Of a stretch of DNA of 64,000 nucleotides, positions 21,180 through 30,500 are shown piece by piece. Under the pieces are notes generated by a model, which saw only the letters and a list, made by a program, of their open reading frames with translations, made no database searches and had not been told where the DNA came from. Source of the stretch: Phlebopus portentosus (Eukaryota > Basidiomycota > Agaricomycetes > Boletales > Boletinellaceae); the NCBI GenBank assembly GCA_037892935.1, contig JAYXKI010000015.1:558001-622000 (forward strand). The letters run 5' to 3'. Numbering within the stretch: position 1 is the stretch's first letter; the number at the start of each line of letters is the position of its first letter. A program made the translations under genes and the position numbers.

Positions 21180-22676
21180 CTATGCCTGGTCTTCTGGAAA
21201 ACCCTTGCCTTCCACCAGCTCTTCCAGCTCAGCGGGCACTGCTCACATGTCAACCTCTTCGAAGGAAGATTCCTTTGCTTGGCCGAGCTCTTCAAGGAGC
21301 ACTTCTCTGTCTTCTGGAACGAAGGCTGCAATGATCGCACATATTGCCTCACAACCTCGAGGGCATTCCCAGATGTAGTGGCCCACTTGGCCACACTTAT
21401 AGCAAGCACATGTGCATCACGCCTGATTTATCATAATGTCCATCAGCTGGCCTAGCCCTCCATAAGTTATTCCTGTCATGTCACGATGATCTTGGGGGGG
21501 TGGTGTGTAGGGATGAGCCACTAGTTGAGGCTACATAGGATGTTTTAACAGTGGTGTCGGAGTTGGTTTCAATGTCATCAAGTTTCCTGCCTTTCTGTGA
21601 CGTTCAGCTATCAGGTCTCTAATTTGATGTTCGACTCTATCTACCTTGACAGCCACCTTCTTGAATTCTTTGTATGTCATCGGTCCATTAGGCAACTGCA
21701 TGATGCCTTCAATGACCTTTGAGTTCAGCACCCTCTTAAGGCGACTCATCAGCCACTCATCATGTGCCTCCATTGCTAGTCCAGCGTCCACTCAGCAGAT
21801 GTCGAATTTGTTGAAGAACTCGTCAGCATTGAGGTCTCCCTGGTACATTGCATCTAGTCATTCAAAAGCTTTCTGATATCTGGCAGGATCATTGAAAGAC
21901 ATGTTGAGCTTCTTCATAAAAGCGTCCCAGTTGTCCTTAAATGCCAACTGGCTGGGTGTAACTTTCCACCCAGCTTGCGGCAGCCCTGCTCTTCATATAC
22001 GACAAGGCAAACATGATCTTGCTCTTGCTCATTCTGAACTCTGATTCAGATGCATAGATGTAGAGGTGTAGCTCTTGTTTGAAGTTCACATAATTGTGTT
22101 CGCCGTCAAAATCTCATAGTTTGGCAACATGGATCTTCTTCGATGCCTTCAAGCCTTGGTTGGTGCCTTCACCTGCTGTCTGGAGTGCCAGTGTAATAGC
22201 TGTTGCAAGATCGGTCATCGCTTCCTTTGACAATGACATCTCTTATTTGTTCTCCTCTTCACTTTCTTCTTCGCTGGGTATGAGTGGTGCTGGCTCTTGG
22301 AGTTTTCCAAATGACGATGAAGGTACGATAGGAGGAGCCAATGCTGGGGCAGTTAACATTGACGGCCCTGGTAATGGAGCCGTTGATTGCGTGAGGGTAG
22401 GGGTGTGAGTTCATCTACGTTGCCTTCTTGTTTCACTCTCCAATAGAGGGACTTCTATTCTCTGTTGGAGTACCACTTCTTTGCTGTCTCGTCCCACCAA
22501 GCGGTAAAGATCTGATCACCTGACTTGACAATGTAATGTCCTCGCGATGTGCTCCACCTTGTGTTTGTCAGGAGAGCTGCTCATTGGTCATCAGTTAGCT
22601 CCACTTTGATAGGCCAAGGGTGGAACGGGGATCAGGATGTTGTTCGGACGGGACCGACTTTGGATAACCAGCTCAT
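21180..22676 (-). pseudogene. gag of element 0, decayed
   Basis: Minus-strand gag with the N-terminal segment near 22676-22100, a core with many transitions (21876-21540), and a degenerate zinc knuckle near 21410-21370 (YKCGQVGHYIWEC, its first Cys now Arg). Despite the decay, the junction with pol still reads GGGTTTT followed by a GACCAG stem whose partner is CTGGTT. It ends at a stop at 21180-21182. Confidence 0.87.
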
Positions 22677-22768
22677 CTTTGAAATTGATGACTAGATGAA
22701 AGGCCCCAATGTAGATGATAAACAAGATGCTGGTTGATGACTGGACTCTATGCATTACCCACAAGAAC

Positions 22769-23199
22769 TGTTAGGCAGTGAGACTAATGGGCATTGATCT
22801 CGAGGTGGCCAACACCAACAACTAACAACTAGCTAGATGCGAGTTGCCAGGCTATACACATGCTAAGTTGATCGTGAAGGTAAGTAAAATGGTCATGACT
22901 AAATAATACAAGATGAGTAGATACCTAAGTTGATTGTAAAGGTAAGTAAAATAGTAAGATGAGGGATTTCAAACTATCTACTTATATTCACCTTGAGCAT
23001 GAGGAGGTCTACTCTATTAGGTGATCATATGATAAGAGAAGGGGATGATTAATGAGTGTGATAGAATGTCGTGGAATGTTCCGGCGAGTGGATGAATAAG
23101 TGCATGAGAAACAATAAAAGAAAAGAAAAGAAAAAGAAAAAGAATATTAAAATGAATGATGATGTAAGAAAAGAAAGGAAAAATGTTCAAGTCCTTATA
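22769..23199 (-). repeat. Solo LTR in the 5' leader of element 0
   Basis: 431 bp from TGTTAGGC to CCTTATA (the last base pair of the terminus has decayed). It is flanked by the 5 bp duplication AGAAC (22764-22768 and 23200-23204), and the host leader is continuous without it. There is no internal region, so it is the product of LTR-LTR recombination of a once complete element. Confidence 0.9.
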
Positions 23200-23204
23200 A
23201 GAAC

Positions 23205-23456
23205 GTCTGATGTTGGTTCCAAAGAAGTATGTTTCAGAGTGCCACGATGATATGATTGGATGGTACTTTGGGTACTATTGGAACACGTTGGAGTCAAGCA
23301 GACTTTGATGGGCAAGATAGGGGTTTACTGTCTGCACAGTAGAAACTGGGTTTTGTTCAATGTCGTCCTTTGAAGATATACTTCAGGGGACACATCACAG
23401 GCGAGCACTCGATAACAACTGAATCAGGCGTGAGCCAAGGGTGGGTCTTACTATTA
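23205..23456 (-). other. 5' leader and primer-binding site of element 0
   Basis: Leader homologous to 25630-25860 of element III. GTCTTACTATT at 23445-23455 (AATAGTAAGAC in element orientation) pairs exactly with the matching segment 23676-23686 of this element's own LTR. Both sides differ from the other elements at one position, and the change keeps the pair. Confidence 0.7.
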
Positions 23457-23931
23457 TGTTAGGCAGACGGCTCAGGGGCTGAACCGAGGCGGGCCAATAC
23501 AACAACAAATAAGTGTAATTGAGTTAAACCTAAATATGTTGCTCAGATCAAGATAGCTAAGACGAGGCTTAAGTCCAGACCATCAAATGCTAAGTTGTTG
23601 TGGTGGTAAGTAGAATTCACAACTAAATAATACAAGAAATAGAGTAAGTACCTAAGTCGTTGTGGTGATAAGTAAAATAGTAAGACGGGGGATTGAAAAG
23701 TCAAACTAGCTACTTATATTCACTTTGAGCATGGTAAAGATCTACTCTATTAAGAAGTCACATGATGAAGGAATGGGGTGATTAGTGAGCATTGTGGAAA
23801 ATGACGGAAGGTTCTGGTAAACAAATAAGTAATCGTTAATAAAAAAATAAAATAAATAAAATAAAAAGAAAAGAAATTAAAAAATAGAAAATGATGTAAG
23901 AAAATAAAAGGAAAATGTTCAAGTCCTTACA
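23457..23931 (-). repeat. 5' LTR of element 0
   Basis: 475 bp from TGTTAGGCAGACGG to CCTTACA. It is the partner of the partial LTR at 1-440. Its end (GACGGCTCAGGG) resembles the LTR of element III more than those of I and II. Confidence 0.9.
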
Positions 23932-24089
23932 GCTGAATGTTCACAGTTGTTGTATGCAAATTCCACGAGAGCTAGCCAGTCCACCCAATCCGATTGTCGA
24001 TGATTGACATACAAGCAGAGGTATTGTTTGAGTTCTTGGTTAACCCTCTCCATCTGTCTGTCAGTCTGTGGGTGATACACTGTCGATGG
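23932..24089 (-). pseudogene. Integrase fragment of an older chromovirus copy
   Basis: Minus-strand fragment of the integrase core: [17 protein letters not shown] through [11 protein letters not shown]. It is cut on the left by element 0 and ends abruptly on the right in unrelated GC-rich DNA. It is the host sequence into which element 0 inserted, so it represents a still older layer. Confidence 0.85.
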
Positions 24090-25228
24090 TGTAAGGAGCA
24101 TCGACATGCTGTAGACTATCAGACTCTTCCTAGATAGGGACAAAGGCGGCGGCGGCGGCGTTCGACCACAGGGAGGCGATGTCAAAGGTGTCGAGAGGAA
24201 AAAGGGGAGGTCCTACCAGATCTACAGACTACCTACAGGCTTTCAGAAGTGACACTCAGCTCAGATGCACAAGGATCTGGCCGGTAGGCAGATCCGCCGC
24301 GCCTTCGAATAGCTCGCCGCGGCGATATGGGCCTCGACGGCGGAATAGGAATCACCGAGCCCAACCGAACCGGTGAAGGGGTCGCAGCAGCGGACTGGGT
24401 GCGGCGCCGCCCGAGGTTCGCACCAGTACGATTCCGCCCGGTAGCCGGGGAGATGACGTCGGAACGACACAGAGAAGGCGGGGGTGAGAGAGCGTCGACA
24501 CTACTTGAGAGGGTAGTAGTGTCAGCGGTGGAACGATGCGGAGGCGGCGGATGCGGCGAGAAGCAGGAGACTGGATTCAGACGAAAAGGGGCGCCGGCGC
24601 CAGCGGTAGCAGCGAACACAAGAAGAGTGACAGCTGCGTCGAGACGTCGAGGAAGTATGACAGATGCCTAGAAGAGTGACGGCTGTGTCGAGGCGTTGAG
24701 GAAGAATCACAAACGATCTGAACCGAGCGGCGGCGAGGAAACATGAAAAGGGGGCCTCAGGCGCGGGGAGAAATCGAAGATCACAGGATTGATTACTAGA
24801 GGAGTGACGGCTGCGTCAGGACGTGGAGGAGGAATCCCAGATGCTCAGGGCCGAGCGGCAGTGGAGGATCGAGAGAGGGGGACGGCGATGCAGATATAAG
24901 TGGGAAATTCCTGGACGGGTTACTAGAAGAGCGACAGCTGCGCAGAAGGGAGATGTCCAGGGCGGCGAATGAGCTCAGCGGTTTCTATCCTGTGAGATCC
25001 GGGGCCACGCCGTCGGGACGGGATCGGCGAGGGCACGTGACCGGGAGTTCGCCCGATCAGGCTGTCAGGTTCTCTGAATATACTGGTTTCTTGAAAGAGG
25101 GCTCTTTTACTTGTGGTTGGTCTCTGGTAGCTGCGTTCTAGAGTGTATATCTGCTGCTTTTTAGGATAGATACATGCTCTCTATATATACTATGAGTCCT
25201 TGATAAGAAATATCACTTAAAACGGTGG
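24090..25228. other. GC-rich segment of unknown nature, no supported gene
   Basis: About 1.1 kb between an integrase fragment and element III. It has a (GGC)n-like run near 24147-24160 and reading frames on both strands up to ~128 codons (24327-24671 plus, 24233-24619 minus) whose composition looks like a by-product of high GC. The right half holds a tandem repeat. No family was recognised. Confidence 0.4.
24621..24960 (+). repeat. Decayed ~127 bp tandem repeat
   Basis: The motif GAAGAGTGACRGCTG recurs at 24622, 24671, 24799 and 24926. The last two intervals are 128 and 127 bp, and the intervening sequence (CCGAGCGGC..., then GATTAC/GGTTAC) also repeats. Copies are clearly diverged. Confidence 0.6.
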
Positions 25229-25629
25229 TGTAAGGACTCGAACATTTTCCTTTTCTTTTCTGACGTCATTATTTATTTTAATATTCTTTTTCTTTTCTTT
25301 TATTTTTCTTATGCGCTTATTCATCCTTTTGCCGGAACATTCCACAATGTTCTATCACGCTCACTAATCACCCCATTCCTTGTCATGTGACTTCCCTTTA
25401 GGGTAGACCTTTCCCGTGCCCAAAGTCTATATAAGTAGATAGTTTGACTCTTTCGTTCCTTGTCTTTCTATTCTACTTACCTTCACTGCGACCTGGCGTT
25501 CGACGGTCTGGACTTAAGCCTTGTCTTAGCTGTCTTGACCTGAGCGACGTGTTTGGGATTATCTCATTCACGCTTGTTTGTGGTTGTGTTGGCCTGCCTC
25601 GACTCAGTCCTTGAGCCGTCCGCCTAACA
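25229..25629 (+). repeat. 5' LTR of element III
   Basis: 401 bp, TGTAAGGACTCG to CGCCTAACA. TATATAAG lies at 25428-25435. The segment GTCTTTCTATT (25462-25472), 34 bases after the TATA start, is the proposed mRNA 5' end. Confidence 0.93.
25428..25435 (+). promoter_or_regulatory. TATA box of element III
   Basis: TATATAAG, conserved in the LTRs of elements I, II and III at the same distance from the proposed transcript start. Confidence 0.65.
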
Positions 25630-25630
25630 T

Positions 25631-25641
25631 AATAGAAAGAC
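25631..25641 (+). other. Self-priming primer-binding site of element III
   Basis: AATAGAAAGAC one base after the LTR, exactly complementary to 25462-25472. See the element II site for the mechanism inferred. Confidence 0.72.
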
Positions 25642-26045
25642 CTACCTCTGGCTCATGCCCGATTCCGTTGTCATCGAGCGCTCGCCTGTGACGTGTCCCC
25701 TGAAGTATATCTTCGAAGGACGACATTGAACGAAACCCAGTTCCTACCGTGCAGACAACAAACCCCTATCTTGCCCGTCGAAGTCCGATTGACTCCGACG
25801 TGACCCGATAGTACCCGAAGTATCAACCAATCACATCACCGTGGCGCTCCGAATCACCCTTCTCTGGAACTCCCATCAAACCTTCTCATGGGTAACGCAT
25901 AGAGTCCAGTCGTCGACAAGTATCTCCTTCATTATCTACCTCGGAGCCTTTCGTTTAGTCGTCAATTTCAAAGACGAGCCGGTTATCCGAAGTCGGTCCC
26001 GCCCGAACAGCATCCCGATCCCCGTTCCACCCCCAGCCTATCAAG

Positions 26046-27500
26046 GTGGAGCTAACTGATGAGCAACGAGCGGCCCTCCCTGCGAACTCTAGGTGGAGCG
26101 CCTCGCGGGGACATTATATCGTCAAAGCAGGAAATCAAGTCTTCGGCGTCTGCTGGGACGAGACTGCCAAGAGGTGGTACTCCCAGAGAGAAGGAAGGTC
26201 CATCCACTGGAGAGTGAAACAAGAAGACGACGTAGACGAGCCCTCACCTCCTACTCCGACGCAACCAACGGCCCCCTTACCAGAACCATCGGGTTCGACC
26301 ACCCAAGCGTTGGCCCCCACTGTCGAGCCCTCTCCAGTGTTTGGAAAGTTCCGAGAACCAGCGCCGCTTATACCGAGTGAAGAAGACGAAGAAGAAGAAG
26401 AAGAACACGAGATGTCATTATCGAAGGAAGCGATGACTGATCTAGCAACGGCGGTCGCACTAGCGCTCCAAGCTGCAGGCGAAGGTGCGAACCAAGGATC
26501 AAAGGTGTCGAAGAAGGTCCACGTCGCCAAACCAAGAGACTTCGATGGTGAACACGATTATGTGGACTTCAAGCGAGAGCTGCGCCTCTACATCTACGCA
26601 TCTGAGTCAGAGTTCAGGACGAACAAGAGTAAGATTATGTTCGCCCTGTCGTACATGAAGAGTGGTGCTGCGGCTCGCTGGGCAGAGAGTTACACCAGTG
26701 GAGCAGTCGATGCAGACGGCAACCTGACGTTCACGGACGCCTGGGACGCCTTCTTAAAGAAGCTGGACACTTCGTTCGATGACCCTGCCAGATCCCAAAA
26801 GGCCTTCGAACGACTAGATGCAATGTACCAAGGAGACCTCAACGCCGACGAGTTTTTCAACAAGTTTGACATTTGTCGAGTGGATGCTGGCCTAGCAACA
26901 GAGGCACACGACGAATGGTTGATGAGTCGCCTGAAGAGGGCGCTAAACCCGAAGGTTGTGGAAGGGGTCATGAGATTGCCCAATGAACCGACGTCGTATG
27001 AAGAGTTCAAGAAAGCCGCCGTCAAGGTCGACAGGGTCGAGCGCCAAATCAGGGACCTGATGGCTGAACGTCGGAGAAAGACAATTAGTTCGACAGCGAT
27101 GAAACCAGCTCCGACACCACCAATGAGACGTTTTATGCCGCCTCAACAAGCAGCCCGTCCTTTCATACCCCCCGCTCAAGATCGTCGTGATGCTACAGGA
27201 GTAACGTATGGAGGCTTAGGACAACCCATGGATGTGATGATGAACCAGGCGCGTCGTACACGTGCTTGTTACAAGTGCGGTCAGGTGGGCCATTACATCA
27301 GGGAATGCCCGCGAGGTCGTGAAGCAATACGTGCCATCATCGCAGCCTTCGTCCCAGCAGACAGAAAGGCGCTCTTCGAGGAACTCGGCCAAGCAAAGGA
27401 ATCCTCCTTCGAAGAGGACGACGACGTCGATGTACGAGCGGTACCCGCTGAGCTGGAAGAACTCATAGAAGGCGAGGGTTTTCCAGAAGACCAGGCGTAG
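26046..27500 (+). CDS. gag: Gag polyprotein of element III
   Basis: The gag frame is open from 25959, after an in-frame TAG, to TAG 27498-27500. It has no ATG before 26412 (MSLSKE), although the residues upstream (LTDEQRAALPANSRWSASRG onward) are conserved between copies and so appear translated; the start (26046 is GTG) is therefore uncertain. Regions: a Trp-rich N-terminal part, a Pro-rich acidic linker ending in a Glu run, the gag core (MFALSYMKSGAAARWAE, LKRALNPKVVEGVMRLP), a CCHC knuckle CYKCGQVGHYIREC (about 27268-27309), and an acidic tail. Gag forms the particle and binds RNA. It overlaps pol through a slippery heptamer near its end. Confidence 0.9.
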   Translation: MELTDEQRAALPANSRWSASRGHYIVKAGNQVFGVCWDETAKRWYSQREGRSIHWRVKQEDDVDEPSPPTPTQPTAPLPEPSGSTTQALAPTVEPSPVFGKFREPAPLIPSEEDEEEEEEHEMSLSKEAMTDLATAVALALQAAGEGANQGSKVSKKVHVAKPRDFDGEHDYVDFKRELRLYIYASESEFRTNKSKIMFALSYMKSGAAARWAESYTSGAVDADGNLTFTDAWDAFLKKLDTSFDDPARSQKAFERLDAMYQGDLNADEFFNKFDICRVDAGLATEAHDEWLMSRLKRALNPKVVEGVMRLPNEPTSYEEFKKAAVKVDRVERQIRDLMAERRRKTISSTAMKPAPTPPMRRFMPPQQAARPFIPPAQDRRDATGVTYGGLGQPMDVMMNQARRTRACYKCGQVGHYIRECPRGREAIRAIIAAFVPADRKALFEELGQAKESSFEEDDDVDVRAVPAELEELIEGEGFPEDQA

Positions 27501-27518
27501 ACGTCGGAACAACTGGTC
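27476..27518 (+). promoter_or_regulatory. Putative -1 ribosomal frameshift signal, gag-pol of element III
   Basis: GGGTTTT at 27476-27482, in the zero frame G GGT TTT; spacer of six bases; stem GACCAG (27489-27494) with CTGGTC (27513-27518), the gag stop lying in the loop. The pol frame is open from 27482, so one -1 slip yields Gag-Pol. Confidence 0.65.
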
Positions 27519-30500
27519 GGTCTCCTAAAGGACTCTTTTCGTTGGACTCGTTAAAATATAATCGTCCTGTTGTACAATATCAAGATGCGAATACCAGTGA
27601 CGGTTTCATCCTTCGAAAGATCCTTACCGACATACTGCCAGATGAATCTGAAGATGACAACGATGACTTCAAAGTCTATGAAGATTTATTTGTCAGAAGA
27701 ACAGATGCGCAAGCAGGCGAATTGAGAGAGGAAGAGCGGAATCAAACCGCTATAAAAAATGAGGTTGTGGCGGAAGCACCTTACCGCGAGAACGTTGTTG
27801 CTCAGGCGAACGTCACTGAAGCAGTGTGGAATGTAGTAGGCAGACGCGCGGCTGAGGTATGGCGCGAGGGCATTGTGGACGCAGATCAGTTCGTGCAACG
27901 GGCGGGAGGAAAGGAGTTAGACGCCTTCGTTAGCATCGTACACCCAAAGGTAGCAGGTGATGACAAAGTAGACTTGTCAAACCCCCTACTCGAAGAGGAA
28001 AACTTCATTGATGCTCATGCACTGATCGACTCAGGGTGCACGGGCTCATGCATCGATGAAGGTTTTGTCAAACGGTATGGTTTCCCCACCCAAAGGTACA
28101 TTCGGCCTAGACCAGTCTTCAATGCTGACGGAACAAGCAACGAGGCTGGATTGATCAAGGAATACGTAGTCGTACGAATGTTCTTTGGGAAACATGAGGA
28201 AGAGATTCGACTGGCAGTGACATCCTTAGCATCAAGCAACATCTTCCTCGGACATGACTGGTTGACGAAGCATAATCCTGAGATTGATTGGAGGTTAGGA
28301 ACAGTTAAGTTCACCCGTTGCCCTGATGAATGTGAGTCGCCACTGTCGAGCGAGGAGATAGATGAAGAGTTTGTGAGGAATGTGCGGATGAAGGAAGCGG
28401 CAAAATGGCCACCTTACCTGGAGGAATACGCCGACGTCTTTAGTGAGGAATCGTTCGAACGCTTACCAAACCACCGAACGTGGGACCACGCTATTGACCT
28501 GAAACCGGATTTCAAACCCAGTGACTGCAAGGTTTACCCGTTATCGCCAAAAGAACAAGAAGCGATGAGGGAGTTCATTGAGGAAAACCTAGCGTCAGGA
28601 CGTATCCGACAGTCGAAGTCTCCAATGGCGTCACCGTTCTTCTTTATCAAGAAAGAGGATGGGAGCTTACGAGCAATCCAAGACTATCGAAAGCTCAATG
28701 AAGGAACGGTCAAGAACAAATACCCGTTGCCACTAATAAATGAGCTCATCGACAAGGTTAAGGATGCAAGGTACATCACGAAGCTCGACGTTCGTTGGGG
28801 ATACTACAACATCCGGATTCGCGAGGGAGACGAGTGGAAGGCAGCGTTCCAGACAAATCTAGGCTTATTTGAACCCACAGTCATGTTCTTCGGCTTGTGT
28901 AATGCGCCAGCGACGTTCCAAGGCTTTATGAATGACATCTTTCGGGAGCTAATTCATGAGGGTATCGTCATCATTTACCTCGATGACATTCTCATCTTCT
29001 CGAATGATCTAGAAGAACACCGCAGACGCACCAAACGAGTCTTTGAGATCCTTCGCCAAAACGGACTTTTCCTAAAGCCGCAGAAGTGCGAGTTCGAAGT
29101 TGATACAGTCAAGTACCTCGGGCACATTATTGGCAATGGCGAAGTTCGAATGGATCCCAAGAAGACGGTGGCAGTACAGGACTGGCCAGTTCCAAGGAAC
29201 GTCCACGAACTGCAACAATTCCTGGGATTAGGAAATTGGTTGCGACGTTTTGTTAAGGATTACAGTTCGGTCGTCAAACCCTTGACTACCCTAACGGGTA
29301 AGGTGGAATGGAAATGGGGCGAAGATGAGCAGGCAGCGTTTGAGGAATTGAAGCGTCGTTTGAGTAGTCCTCCCGTGTTAGCGATACCCAACAATGAGGA
29401 CCCTTTCCGTGTAGAAGCAGATGCGTCGGACTTTGCGACTGGTGGAGTCCTTCTCCAGAAACAAGACGGTAAATGGAAGGTGATCGCTTATCGGTCGTCA
29501 ACATTCCTAGAGGCAGAGCGAAACTATGAGATTTACGACAAGGAAATGCTCGCCATCATTCAAGCCCTAAAGGAATGGCGACAATATCTCCAGGGAGCTA
29601 ACCAACCTTTTGAGGTATGGACAGACCATGCAAATCTAACGTACTTCCGATCGCCGCAGAAGTTAAATCGTCGACAAGCTCGTTGGCGACTCGATTTAGC
29701 TGAGTTCGATTTCACGCTAGTCCATAAACCCGGAAAGACGTTGGGAAAAGCTGATCTGTTGTCACGCCGGGCGGATTATGACAAGGGCGAGCGCGATAAT
29801 GAGAACGTGACTTTCATCAAGAAGGAATGGCTGGTTAGAGGAATGGTTCAGATGTCAAGAGAAGTACTCGTTGAAAAGGTCGTGGAAGCGCAGAGACAAG
29901 AGGACGAGGGAGTGAGGCCGAAGGACGTCGAGAAGAGAGGGGACATGTGGAGAAAGGGCCGCCGACTATATGTACCAGCGAGCATCAGAGAGGACGTCAT
30001 GAAGGAACACCATGACTTGACCCTGGCAGGACATCCAGGAGCAACAAAGACGATCCAGCTGATAGCACGCAGGTACTGGTGGCCGAGGATGAGTGCAGAT
30101 GTGCGGGTGTACGTGCGGGGGTGTGATCGTTGTCAGCGGACGAAGGCTCTAAGGACAACGAGAGCAAAGGTTTTGCACCCTAATGAGGTGCCGGAGGCAC
30201 CATGGCAGATTGTCACGGTCGACCTAATCGGAGAGTTGCCAGAATCGAATGGGTTCAATGCGATTTGCGTAGTGGTCGATCGCTTTAGCAAACAAATCCA
30301 TGCAATTCCAACAATGACAAAGTTAACGGCGGAAGGCATGGCTAGGATCTACAGAGACCACGTCTTCCGATTACACGGACTACCACGGAAGATCATTCAT
30401 GACCGAGGGGTGCAATTCGACGCAAAGATGATGAAGGAGTTGTACAAGCTCCTCCACATTGAAGGCAACCCATCGACAGCGTATCACCCACAAACTGACG

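Noticed and set aside
18112..22680. RIP-type mutation of element 0
   Set aside because: The transitions seen fall on CpG, not on the CpA context of classical RIP; methylation-linked decay explains them better.
24233..24671. Frames of 114 and 128 codons on both strands of the GC-rich segment
   Set aside because: Long open frames on both strands are expected at this GC content, and no motif is visible.
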